Counted from the first letter of the stretch, positions 25,510-33,719 are shown. The stretch: DNA of 64,000 nucleotides from Flavobacterium quisquiliarum (GCF_019308285.1 NZ_WWEM01000040.1:167040-231039), one strand, 5' to 3'. Numbers and translations are program-made. The notes: generated by a model from the letters alone, not told the origin.

Positions 25510-26559
25510 CTAGTTCAGCAACTTCAATTCTCTAATTACAACCGCATTTTCTTCTTTTGTTCCAATGGTAAAACGGAGACAATTTTCGCATAAAGGTTGT
25601 GTGGTTCTGTTACGAATTACAATTCCTTTTTCAATTAATTGATCGTATCTTCTATTAGCATCATCCACTTTTGCTAAGATAAAATTAGCTTCAGTTGGAT
25701 ACACTTTTTCTACAAAATTAACTTCAAGCAAAACTTTAAGTAATTCTTCTCTTTGTTCAATAATAGAAGTTATTTCTTGTTTTATTTTTTCTGAATCTTT
25801 TAAACGTTCAATTGCTCTTTGCTGTGTTAATTCGTTTACGTTATAAGGTGGTTTGATTTTATTTAAAATTGAAATTACAGCTTCAGAAGCATAACAAATT
25901 CCTAAACGAATTCCAGCCAGACCATACGCTTTTGATAGCGTTTGTGTGATTACTAAATTCGGGTAAGCATCAATTTCTACCAACCAGCTTTCTTTTTCCG
26001 AAAAGTCGATGTAAGCTTCATCAATCACCACTAATCCTTTAAAGTTTTGAAGCAATTTAACCACACTTTCATCTGAAAATGAATTTCCTGTCGGATTATT
26101 TGGAGAGCACAAAAAGATGATTTTTGTATTGTCATCAACTGCTTCTAAAATCTTCTCAACTTGTGGCTGAAAATCTATTGTAAGTAAAACTTCCCTGTTT
26201 TCAACTGCATTAATATTAGCCAAAACGCCGTACATTCCATAAGTTGGAGGCAGTGAAATAATATTGTCCTTATTAGGTTCGCAGAAAGCCCTGAAAAGCA
26301 AATCAAGCACTTCATCGCTTCCGTTTCCTAATAAAATCTGACTTTGTTTTGTCAAATTATTTTTTGCTAAAATCGCTTTAACTGAATTTTGTTGTGGGTC
26401 GGGATATCTATTTACGCCATTTTGATACGGATTTTCATTGGCATCCAAAAAAATCATTTCGGCTGTATCAAAATCTTCAAACTCATCTCTTGCAGAAGAA
26501 TAGGGTTTTAACGATTTTACGTTTTCACGTGTAATTGTATTTATATCGAAAGTATTCAT
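25510..26559 (-). CDS. hisC: Histidinol-phosphate aminotransferase
   Basis: This 349-residue PLP enzyme of the class I/II aminotransferase fold transaminates imidazole-acetol phosphate. The PLP lysine is in TQTLSKAYGLAGIRLG (about residue 209), the substrate/PLP loop is CSPNNPTGNSFS, and the C-terminal phosphate-binding Arg is in CLRFTIGT. It lies between hisD and hisB. Confidence 0.95.
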   Translation of the reverse strand: MNTFDINTITRENVKSLKPYSSARDEFEDFDTAEMIFLDANENPYQNGVNRYPDPQQNSVKAILAKNNLTKQSQILLGNGSDEVLDLLFRAFCEPNKDNIISLPPTYGMYGVLANINAVENREVLLTIDFQPQVEKILEAVDDNTKIIFLCSPNNPTGNSFSDESVVKLLQNFKGLVVIDEAYIDFSEKESWLVEIDAYPNLVITQTLSKAYGLAGIRLGICYASEAVISILNKIKPPYNVNELTQQRAIERLKDSEKIKQEITSIIEQREELLKVLLEVNFVEKVYPTEANFILAKVDDANRRYDQLIEKGIVIRNRTTQPLCENCLRFTIGTKEENAVVIRELKLLN

Positions 26560-26574
26560 TCTAATTTCTTTATT

Positions 26575-26602
26575 CCTGCAAGGTTTTCAAAACCTTGTAG
26601 GT
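26575..26602 (+). repeat. Palindromic repeat, first copy (CCTGCAAGGTTTTC type)
   Basis: This 28-base unit starts CCTGCAAGG and ends CTTGTAGGT, with a self-complementary AAGGTTTTCAAAACCTT core. It forms an inverted pair with 26640-26667. Confidence 0.7.
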
Positions 26603-26639
26603 ATTATTTATTAAGCTTCTAAATCGTAAATCTATTTAG

Positions 26640-26667
26640 ACCTACGAGGTTTTGGAAACCTCACAGG
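26640..26667 (-). repeat. Palindromic repeat, second copy, overlapping the end of hisD
   Basis: On the minus strand it reads CCTGTGAGGTTTCC then AAAACCTCGTAGGT, the same unit as 26575-26602 with about five changes. It supplies the last codons and the TAG stop of hisD. Confidence 0.7.
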
Positions 26668-27940
26668 ACTGCAGACGTAAAGTTACCGCGTTTTTATGTG
26701 CCTGTAATCCTTCGGCTTCAGCCATCAATTCTATTGCTTTTCCAATATTCTGAATTCCTTTTTCAGATATTTTCTGAAATGTCATTGATTTCATAAAACT
26801 ATCCAGGTTTACACCGCTGTAGTTTTTAGCATAACCGTTTGTTGGAAGAGTATGATTTGTTCCTGAAGCGTAATCTCCAGCGCTTTCCGGCGTGTAATTT
26901 CCAATAAAAACCGAACCTGCATTTACGATTCCGTTGCAGTAGAAATCATCATATTCAGAGCAGATAATAAAGTGTTCTGGCCCGTATTCGTTGATTAAAT
27001 CTAAAGCTGTCTGATCGTTTTCAACGTAAATCAATTTGGAATTTTCGATCGCTTTTTCAGCAATAGCTTTTCTAGGCAATACTTCTAATTGTGATTGAAC
27101 TTCTTTTTCTACTTCGTCGATCAGTTTTTTTGAAGTTGAAACCAAAATTACCTGACTATCTGTTCCATGTTCTGCCTGAGATAATAAGTCAGAAGCTACA
27201 AAAGCAGAAACTGCAGTATCATCAGCCACAATCAACAACTCTGATGGTCCAGCCGGCATATCGATTGCAACGCCAAACTGAGTTGCTAATTGTTTTGCAA
27301 CAGTCACAAATTGATTACCTGGCCCGAAGATTTTATATACTTTAGGAATTGATTGCGTTCCAAACGTCATTCCGGCAATAGCCTGAATTCCGCCTACTTT
27401 TAGGATTTTAGTAACGCCGCATAAATTCGCGGCGTATAGAATCGCCGGATTTATCTTTCCTTTTTTATCAGGAGGAGAACACAATACGATTTCTTTACAA
27501 CCTGCAATTTCAGCCGGAACAGCCAACATTAAAACTGTTGAAAACAAAGGTGCAGTTCCGCCTGGAATGTATAATCCAATTTTTTGAATTGGTCTTTTTT
27601 CCTGCCAGCAATTTACGCCTTCGATAGTTTCAACTTCAACTCTATCGGTTTTCTGAGCTTTGTGAAATTTATAAATGTTATTTTTTGCTAATTCAATTGC
27701 TTCTTTTAATTCACTTGGAATCAAATTAACTGCTTCTGAAATTTCTTCTGAAGTTACTTCGTAATTCTCTAATGAAATTCCGTCAAAAATTGAAGTGTAT
27801 TTTGCTACAGCTTCATCTCCTTTTTTCTGAACTTCTCTGAAGATTTCTTTTACTGTAACCTCTATATCGTCAATGGTCTGCGTTGGTCTCTTTAATATAT
27901 CTGACCAGGTTTCTGGTTTTGGATTGTTTATTTTATTCAT
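26642..27940 (-). CDS. hisD: Histidinol dehydrogenase
   Basis: This zinc/NAD enzyme carries out the last two oxidations of histidine synthesis. Visible marks are GLYIPGGTAPLFSTVLMLAVPA, the substrate/zinc region SQAEHGTDSQVILV, and GTNHTLPTNGYAKNYSG. I start at the ATG at 27940 (MNKINNPKPETW, 432 residues); the longer frame needs a TTG eight codons upstream. The C-terminus after VTLRLQS is CEVSKTS, encoded by the palindromic repeat at 26640-26667. The natural end was therefore probably replaced by the repeat, with little effect expected so close to the terminus. Confidence 0.95.
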   Translation of the reverse strand: MNKINNPKPETWSDILKRPTQTIDDIEVTVKEIFREVQKKGDEAVAKYTSIFDGISLENYEVTSEEISEAVNLIPSELKEAIELAKNNIYKFHKAQKTDRVEVETIEGVNCWQEKRPIQKIGLYIPGGTAPLFSTVLMLAVPAEIAGCKEIVLCSPPDKKGKINPAILYAANLCGVTKILKVGGIQAIAGMTFGTQSIPKVYKIFGPGNQFVTVAKQLATQFGVAIDMPAGPSELLIVADDTAVSAFVASDLLSQAEHGTDSQVILVSTSKKLIDEVEKEVQSQLEVLPRKAIAEKAIENSKLIYVENDQTALDLINEYGPEHFIICSEYDDFYCNGIVNAGSVFIGNYTPESAGDYASGTNHTLPTNGYAKNYSGVNLDSFMKSMTFQKISEKGIQNIGKAIELMAEAEGLQAHKNAVTLRLQSCEVSKTS

Positions 27941-27990
27941 AATATTTTCAATATTAAATTCCAAATTCCAACTCTTTGCTTAAAATTTAT

Positions 27991-28010
27991 ACCGCAAAGT
28001 TCGCAAAGCT
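27991..28010. repeat. CGCAAAG intergenic fragment between hisG and hisD
   Basis: ACCGCAAAGTTCGCAAAGCT matches the arms of the elements at 24134-24243. Only one arm is present. Confidence 0.5.
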
Positions 28011-28058
28011 GTTATCTAAAATTGGAATTTGGATTTATACAATTGGAATTTCTTTTAT

Positions 28059-28916
28059 TTACAGTACCATTTTCTCAATTGGACAAACTAAAATTCCTTC
28101 TGCTCCTACTTCTTTCAATTGATCAATTACATCCCAAAAAGTATCTTTATCGATTACAGAGTGAACACTGCTCCAACCTTCTTGTGCCAAAGGAAGAACC
28201 GTTAAACTTCTTAAAACCGGAAGGATTTTTCCAACTGCATCAATTTTATCATTAGGAACGTTCATCAAAATATATTTAGAATTTCTTGCTCTTAAAACCG
28301 CTTGAATTCTAAATTTCAAAGTATCAATGTGTTTTTGGATTTCCGGAGAAACTTTTGGAGAAACAGCTAAAACCGCTTCACTTTTTAAGATAACTTCAAC
28401 TTCTTTTAAATTGTTTTTAAACAAAGTACTGCCACTTGAAACAATATCTACAATCGCGTCTGCAAGACCAATATTTGGTGCAATTTCCACAGAACCTGAA
28501 ATTTGGTGAATATCTACAGTTAAACCGAATTTACTAAAATATTCGTTAACTGTATTCGGATAAGATGTTGCAATTCTTAAACCTGCTAAATCTTGTACAG
28601 AATTGTATTCGAATGTTTTAGGAACTGCTACCGAAACCTTACATTTAGAAAAACCCAGTTTCTGAACTACTTCAATTCCTTTTCCTTTTTCTACTAAAAG
28701 ATTGTCGCCAACAATAGCTAAATCTACAACTCCATCAATTAAATATTGCGGAATATCTGAATTTCTTAAATATAAAACTTCAAGAGGAAAATTGGAAGCT
28801 TCAGCTTTTAACTGGTCAATTCCGTTGTTGATTGAGATGCCGCAGTCTTTTAAGATTTGGATACTGTCTTCGTTTAAACGACCTGATTTTTGAATTGCAA
28901 TTTTTAAAGTACTCAT
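28059..28916 (-). CDS. hisG: ATP phosphoribosyltransferase, long form
   Basis: This 285-residue enzyme catalyses the first, rate-setting step of histidine synthesis. The N-terminal KIAIQKSGRLNEDS and the PRPP/ATP region VDIVSSGSTLFKNN are present. The C-terminal ACT-like domain (about 215-285, ending EGILVCPIEKMVL) marks the long, hexameric, His-inhibited form. I start at the ATG at 28916 (MSTLKIAIQ); the longer frame to 28994 runs through the attenuator hairpin. It is the first structural gene of the his operon, directly behind the leader peptide and terminator. Confidence 0.96.
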   Translation of the reverse strand: MSTLKIAIQKSGRLNEDSIQILKDCGISINNGIDQLKAEASNFPLEVLYLRNSDIPQYLIDGVVDLAIVGDNLLVEKGKGIEVVQKLGFSKCKVSVAVPKTFEYNSVQDLAGLRIATSYPNTVNEYFSKFGLTVDIHQISGSVEIAPNIGLADAIVDIVSSGSTLFKNNLKEVEVILKSEAVLAVSPKVSPEIQKHIDTLKFRIQAVLRARNSKYILMNVPNDKIDAVGKILPVLRSLTVLPLAQEGWSSVHSVIDKDTFWDVIDQLKEVGAEGILVCPIEKMVL

Positions 28917-28970
28917 TTTTTTAGTTGTTTGTTTTGGGTTTATAGTTTGAGTACAAAGAGAGTTAGAATT

Positions 28971-29003
28971 AAAAAACCCGTTTGATGTACTCAAACGGGT
29001 TTT
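28971..29003 (-). terminator. his attenuator terminator
   Basis: A perfect 13-bp stem AAAACCCGTTTGA / TCAAACGGGTTTT (28973-28985 and 28991-29003), with loop TGTAC on the plus strand, is followed on the minus strand by a T run. It sits between the His-rich leader and hisG. GATGTA at 28984-28989 (plus strand), covering part of the stem and loop, is complementary to TACATC at 29018-29023, giving a candidate antiterminator pairing. Confidence 0.9.
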
Positions 29004-29030
29004 AAAATATGATGATTTACATCCATACCA

Positions 29031-29090
29031 TTAACACATCGCTTGAGAGCAATAATGTAAATGATGATGATGTAATTGAATTGAAATCAT
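29031..29090 (-). CDS. his operon leader peptide
   Basis: This 19-residue frame, MISIQLHHHHLHYCSQAMC, has five His in six residues. It is followed by the strong terminator at 28971-29003 and then hisG, and preceded by a full promoter. This is the classical his attenuator layout. The His-codon segment ATTTACAT (minus strand, 29055-29062) pairs perfectly with ATGTAAAT at 29015-29022. If ribosomes stall at the His codons, that downstream arm is released and can pair with the terminator loop, favouring read-through. I give no gene symbol, although it plays the role of hisL. Confidence 0.9.
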   Translation of the reverse strand: MISIQLHHHHLHYCSQAMC

Positions 29091-29125
29091 GATTTGTTTT
29101 GTTTTTTACTTCTTTGATTCGGTTG

Positions 29126-29157
29126 CAAATATAATAGATAAATTCATTAAAAAGCAA
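29126..29157 (-). promoter_or_regulatory. his operon promoter
   Basis: On the minus strand, TTG (29155-29157) and TATATTTG (29126-29133) are separated by 21 bases. This is a full match to the Bacteroidota TTG-N17-23-TAnnTTTG promoter. The expected transcript start is near 29118, shortly before the leader ATG at 29090. Confidence 0.8.
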
Positions 29158-29230
29158 TTTTTATTTTAACTTAACGATAGTTTATTGTTAAAAAACATTT
29201 CAGACTGCTTTATGCTTACTAATTTTTAAA

Positions 29231-30631
29231 TTACTTTAACGAATTATCAAACTCATTAAAAACCAGTAAAACTTTGGTTCCTGTGCCTATCTCGCTTTCT
29301 ATTTTAAATTTAACCTGAAGCAGGTCTGTCATTCGTTTTACAATAAACAATCCAAGTCCTGTTCCTTTTATTTCGGAATGATTTAAGGAATCTGACCTGA
29401 AAAACGGATTCAAAATAGATTCTAAATCCTCTTTTGCAATCCCAATTCCTTGATCTAAAACAACACAATTAATTTTATTGTTCTCTCTAGACAATGAAAT
29501 TTTAACTTCAGTATGGTCTTTTGAATATTTTATTGCATTTGATATAATATTTCGAAGAATAGTAACGATCAAATAATTATCAGAATAGATATTAAATTCT
29601 TCTGTAGCATCTAAAATGACATTTAGTTTTTTAGTTTTTATCTTCTCTGAGTTTAAAGTCAACACATCTAAAACGATCGCATTCAAATAAACATTCTCCT
29701 GACGAATATTCTGTTTTTGATTCTCAAAACGAGCCATCATTAATAGTTGATCGACCAAAGAATTTAAATGATCCACTTCATTAATACAGTAATTTATTTT
29801 TTCTTCATATTCCTTACTGTCTCTAGGTTTACGTATCAAGACTTCAAGTGTTCCTTTAATTACAGTTAAAGGTGTTCGCAATTCATGAGAAGCGTCTGAA
29901 GTGAATTGTTTTTCACGCTCTATTGCATCTTCAATTCGGTTTAATAAATTATTGATTGTTTTAGAAAGTGTAAACAATTCGTCTCTTGTTTTTGGAAGCG
30001 GAATCCTAGTTTTTAAGTTATCTTTTGTGATAATTTTTGAGGTATTTATGATCTCATTTATTGGTTTTATACTTCTTCCGGCAAAAAAACGAGCTAGAAA
30101 AAACAGCAACAATAAAATAATTGGAAACGCAATCATTAAAGTATCCAGCAAATTCTCCAAAACTTTTGAAGAATCTGATAATGACATAGCAATAATCAAA
30201 TACCCAATTTTCTTCTCCTTTAAATGAAGAGGAACCTGAATCTGACGGATTTTATTTCCTAACAATTTAGTATCAAAGGGGTGAAAATTCTCCTTTTTAA
30301 CATGAAAAACCAACTTTTCATTTTTCAAATTAGGAGATTTTTCGATTATTTTTTTGTTCAAATCCAAAAACTGAACAAAAACAGGATTCACATCAACAGA
30401 ATTATGCTCCCGTTCCTCCCATTCTTCAACATCCATAAAGATTACTTTTTTCTTCTCCATCCTGATTTCCTTTAAATGATCCTGAATCTCGATATTTAAA
30501 TTTTCATCAATATGGTTGTAGACTGTAAGCTTTACAATAAAATAAATAGCCGAAAAAGCTACCAAAACCAAAAGTCCGGTTGTTAGAATATAATTTAGAG
30601 CAATTCTGTTTTTAAAAGATAATGATGTCAT
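29231..30631 (-). CDS. Sensor histidine kinase
   Basis: This 466-residue inner-membrane kinase has a first membrane span at about 11-33, a periplasmic sensor part of about 120 residues, a second span (IAFPIILLLLFFLARFF) at about 155-175, and a HAMP domain. A dimerisation domain with the phosphorylated His in SDASHELRTPLTVIKG follows, then an ATPase domain with N-box NIISNAIKYSK, G1 DQGIGIAKEDL and G2 GTGLGLFIVKR. All catalytic motifs are intact. Its gene starts 5 bases after the response regulator stop, so the two form one operon. The signal is unknown, and the periplasmic part matches no family I can name. Confidence 0.93.
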   Translation of the reverse strand: MTSLSFKNRIALNYILTTGLLVLVAFSAIYFIVKLTVYNHIDENLNIEIQDHLKEIRMEKKKVIFMDVEEWEEREHNSVDVNPVFVQFLDLNKKIIEKSPNLKNEKLVFHVKKENFHPFDTKLLGNKIRQIQVPLHLKEKKIGYLIIAMSLSDSSKVLENLLDTLMIAFPIILLLLFFLARFFAGRSIKPINEIINTSKIITKDNLKTRIPLPKTRDELFTLSKTINNLLNRIEDAIEREKQFTSDASHELRTPLTVIKGTLEVLIRKPRDSKEYEEKINYCINEVDHLNSLVDQLLMMARFENQKQNIRQENVYLNAIVLDVLTLNSEKIKTKKLNVILDATEEFNIYSDNYLIVTILRNIISNAIKYSKDHTEVKISLSRENNKINCVVLDQGIGIAKEDLESILNPFFRSDSLNHSEIKGTGLGLFIVKRMTDLLQVKFKIESEIGTGTKVLLVFNEFDNSLK

Positions 30632-30636
30632 TGTTT

Positions 30637-31299
30637 TTAATCATTGGCAATATATCCAATGCCACGGATGGTTTTAATATAATCTTCCTCGATCTTAAGG
30701 TTCAGTTTTTTACGAATAGCATTCATAAAAACATCAATTACACCAGTATCATATTCGAAGTTTATCTCCCAAACATCCCTTAAAATCTGATTTCGTGTAC
30801 AGACTTTTCCTTTATGCTGTATCAAATACGTTAACAATTCGAATTCTCTCTGTGTAAGCGAAATTTCTTCTTCTCCTTTTAAAACAATATGTTTTGACAA
30901 ATCAATAGTAATGGTTCCGAGCGTTAAAATTTCAGTTTGTTTTTTGTTTCTGAAATGAACTTTTATGCGTTCGACCAATTCCTCAAAACTAAAAGGCTTT
31001 TTGATATAATCATTCGCTCCCGCTTTCAGACCTTCAATAGTTTCCTGAACAGTGTCTTTAGCGGTTAAAAAAATGATTGGAGTTGCTTGATCTTTAACTC
31101 TAATTGCTTTACAGAGATCAAGCCCGTTTATTTTAGGAAGCATCCAGTCTAATAAAATCAAATCAAATTTTTGTTCCTGAACTAGTTCAAAACCTTTAGA
31201 TCCGTCATTTGCTGTGGTTACTTGATAACCTTCTTCCTGTAAACCTTGTTTAAGAAACTGGACAATTCCCAGTTCGTCTTCAACTATTAAAATATGCAT
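30637..31299 (-). CDS. OmpR/PhoB-family response regulator
   Basis: This 220-residue protein has a receiver domain (1-115) with the acidic pair in IVEDELG, the phospho-acceptor Asp in LILLDWMLPKING (about residue 51) and the Lys in YIKKPFSFEEL. The C-terminal winged helix (about 125-218) ends with GVIDVFMNAIRKKLN and TIRGIGYIA. It is the partner of the histidine kinase gene downstream. It is divergent from the LTA-synthase-like gene, and the 199-bp spacer between them holds an array of 11-bp-spaced half-sites of the sort this family binds. The regulator therefore probably controls that gene, itself, or both. Confidence 0.94.
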   Translation of the reverse strand: MHILIVEDELGIVQFLKQGLQEEGYQVTTANDGSKGFELVQEQKFDLILLDWMLPKINGLDLCKAIRVKDQATPIIFLTAKDTVQETIEGLKAGANDYIKKPFSFEELVERIKVHFRNKKQTEILTLGTITIDLSKHIVLKGEEEISLTQREFELLTYLIQHKGKVCTRNQILRDVWEINFEYDTGVIDVFMNAIRKKLNLKIEEDYIKTIRGIGYIAND

Positions 31300-31339
31300 T
31301 TATCGTATTTTATTAGGATTAGCATTAATTTTTGTACAC

Positions 31340-31365
31340 CAAAGATAGAGTATTTAAAATCACAA
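31340..31365 (-). promoter_or_regulatory. Candidate promoter for the response regulator operon
   Basis: On the minus strand TATCTTTG (31340-31347) matches the -7 box exactly, with TTG at 31363-31365. The spacing is 15, slightly short of the usual 17-23. Confidence 0.45.
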
Positions 31366-31404
31366 ATAAGCTCTTAGAATAAAGATAAAAATAAAACCAA
31401 AATC

Positions 31405-31464
31405 TTAAGCGAACATTAAGATAACGTTAAGTAAGGTAAAAGTCGAACTTAATCTGACGTTAAT
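31405..31464 (+). promoter_or_regulatory. Array of six TTAAG-like half-sites at 11-bp steps
   Basis: TTAAG occurs at 31405, 31416 and 31427, a poorer AAAAG at 31438, and TTAAT at 31449 and 31460. All are exactly 11 bases apart. Direct repeats of 11 bp are typical of OmpR/PhoB-family binding sites. The array ends 10 bases before a -7 box at 31475 and 34 bases before the start of the LTA-synthase-like gene, a position suited to activation. Confidence 0.7.
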
Positions 31465-31474
31465 AATTTGGAAG

Positions 31475-31482
31475 TAATTTTG
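31475..31482 (+). promoter_or_regulatory. -7 box for the LTA-synthase-like gene
   Basis: TAATTTTG matches TAnnTTTG, 16 bases before the ATG at 31499. No TTG is found at the -33 spacing, fitting a promoter that depends on an activator at the array just upstream. Confidence 0.5.
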
Positions 31483-31498
31483 TAAAAAAATATTTATA

Positions 31499-33640
31499 AT
31501 GACTTTTTACAAAAAACTTTCGCCTTTTTACAATCTTGCCCTATTGTACTTTATTGTAAGTTTCGTATTGAGAATAGTACTTCTTTTTCATCCTATTACT
31601 CAAAGTTCATTTACATTTGCTGAAAGTCTGAAAATCTTTAGTTTAGGTTTGATTTCAGATTTTTTTGTGTTTGTTCTGGCTTCGTCTTTTTTGTGGCTAT
31701 ATCTTATTCTTATTTCTAATTCCAAATATAATAAGCCGTATGGTTACATTATTCTTGGAGGCTTTATTACACTTTTAATTTATATCGCGTCTGGAAAAAG
31801 TATTTTTGACGAATATGGTGGCGCTTTACCTAAAATCGTATTAATTTTTGTTTCGATTAAAACGTTTTTGTTTTCATTATTTCTTTTTTTACCAAAACAG
31901 AGAACTAAAATTAGGTTCTGGCTTTTTGCTTTTGTGATCTTTTTATATGTTTTATTGATTTTACAAAATGCAATTAGTGAGTTTTTCTTTTGGAATGAAT
32001 TTGGAGTAAAATACAATTTCATTGCCGTTAATTATCTGATCTATACCAATGAAGTTATAGGAAACATTATGCAGTCTTATCCTGTTGTTCCAATATTTTC
32101 TGTATTGTTTATTATTACTGGAACGATTACTTATTTTATCATAAAGTACTCCCGAAACTATATCGAAGAAATTCCAAACCTCTCTGAAAAATTAAAAATA
32201 ACTGCAATTTACTGCACCTTGTTTATTTTCTCCTTGTTTGCCGTTCCAGGTTTAGCCAAAACAGAGAACTCAAAAAATATTTTTGTTAACGAGTTGCAGT
32301 CTAATGGAATCTACAAGTTCTATCTGGCATTTCAGAATAACAAGCTGGATTACTTTAAATTCTACAAAACTATTCCAGATCAGAAAGCTTTTGCGCTTTT
32401 GAAACAACAGATACCAGCAATTTCAGGACAAAACACATTACAAAAAGTCACTAATGATTCAGTAGAAAAACGTAAAAATGTTGTTTTAATAACTGTAGAA
32501 AGTCTTAGCGCTGATTTTATGAAAATGTATGGAAACAAGCAAAACATCACACCTTTTTTGGATAGTTTAGCACAAAAGAGTCTTTTGTTTACCAATACTT
32601 ATGCAGCCGGAAACAGAACTGTACGTGGTCTTGAAGCAGTCACTTTATGTTTACCTCCAACTGCCGGCGAAAGTGTTGTAAAAAGAGAAGACAACAAAAA
32701 TAAATTCTCTACAGGATCTGTTTTTCTAAAAAAAGGTTACAACGTAAAATTCATGTATGGTGGAGATGCTTTCTTTGACAATATGCAGGATTTTTATTCT
32801 GGAAATGGCTATCAGATTATTGATAAATCGAGTTTTGCGCCTAAAGAAATTACTTTCTCCAATGTGTGGGGAGTTTGTGATGAAGACATGTATAATAAAG
32901 CAATTAAAATCATGAATTCTGAAGCAAAGCAAAATAAGCCTTTCTTCAATCATATTATGACAGTTAGCAATCACAGACCTTTTACTTATCCGAACAATAA
33001 AATTGATATACCAGGAAACATCAAATCTCGTGACGGTGGTGTAAAATATACTGATTACGCTCTTAAACAGTTTTTCGCTAAAGCCCAAAAACAGCCTTGG
33101 TTTAAAAATACTGTTTTTGTAATTGTTGCAGATCACTGTGCTTCAAGCGCTGGAAAAACAGAACTTCCCTTGGATAAATATCGAATTCCTGCTCTAATCT
33201 ACTCTTCAGATATTAAACCTGAAAAATATAACCAATTAATGTCGCAGATTGATATTATGCCAACTTTATTCGGATTGCTGAATTTTGATTATGATAGTAA
33301 ATTCTTTGGTCAAGACGTTTTTAAACCCGATTATCAGCCAAGAGCTCTTATTGCGACTTATCAGGATTTAGGATTAATTAAAGATGATGTTTTGACTATC
33401 TTATCTCCAAAACAGCAGATTAAACAATTTCAATTAAAGCTTAATAAAAAAGATGGAGTTTTGCCGGAATTTCAAATCTATTACGATCAAATTCCTTTAA
33501 AATCAGAAAACAAAAATTTAGTCGATGAAACGATTGCTTTTTATCAATCTGCTTCTTATGTGCTAAAGAAAAAGGAATACCAGTTTAAAGATTTAAGTTT
33601 AACAGCAAAGAATGCCAAGTTATACGCAAAAAATCGCTAG
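31499..33640 (+). CDS. LTA-synthase-family membrane sulfatase (phosphotransferase)
   Basis: This 713-residue inner-membrane protein has about five membrane spans in its first 240 residues and a periplasmic alkaline-phosphatase-fold sulfatase domain after about 320 (NVVLITVESLSADFMKMYG). The nucleophile Thr is in AGNRTVRGLEAVTL (near residue 371), and metal ligands appear in VIVADHCASS. Gram-positive relatives polymerise lipoteichoic acid. A Gram-negative has none, so this member probably transfers a phosphoglycerol or phosphoethanolamine-like group to a periplasmic glycan or lipid. It is divergent from a two-component system and likely its target. Confidence 0.88.
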   Translation: MTFYKKLSPFYNLALLYFIVSFVLRIVLLFHPITQSSFTFAESLKIFSLGLISDFFVFVLASSFLWLYLILISNSKYNKPYGYIILGGFITLLIYIASGKSIFDEYGGALPKIVLIFVSIKTFLFSLFLFLPKQRTKIRFWLFAFVIFLYVLLILQNAISEFFFWNEFGVKYNFIAVNYLIYTNEVIGNIMQSYPVVPIFSVLFIITGTITYFIIKYSRNYIEEIPNLSEKLKITAIYCTLFIFSLFAVPGLAKTENSKNIFVNELQSNGIYKFYLAFQNNKLDYFKFYKTIPDQKAFALLKQQIPAISGQNTLQKVTNDSVEKRKNVVLITVESLSADFMKMYGNKQNITPFLDSLAQKSLLFTNTYAAGNRTVRGLEAVTLCLPPTAGESVVKREDNKNKFSTGSVFLKKGYNVKFMYGGDAFFDNMQDFYSGNGYQIIDKSSFAPKEITFSNVWGVCDEDMYNKAIKIMNSEAKQNKPFFNHIMTVSNHRPFTYPNNKIDIPGNIKSRDGGVKYTDYALKQFFAKAQKQPWFKNTVFVIVADHCASSAGKTELPLDKYRIPALIYSSDIKPEKYNQLMSQIDIMPTLFGLLNFDYDSKFFGQDVFKPDYQPRALIATYQDLGLIKDDVLTILSPKQQIKQFQLKLNKKDGVLPEFQIYYDQIPLKSENKNLVDETIAFYQSASYVLKKKEYQFKDLSLTAKNAKLYAKNR

Positions 33641-33644
33641 TAGC

Positions 33645-33680
33645 AAAAAAGCCTCAAATTCAATGACTTGAGGCTTTTTT
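33645..33680. terminator. Bidirectional terminator
   Basis: The stem AAAAAAGCCTCAA / TTGAGGCTTTTTT lies between converging genes ending at 33640 and 33720. Confidence 0.85.
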
Positions 33681-33719
33681 AGTCCCAGTAAACCTGAAAC
33701 TTTAAACTTGAAACAAAAA

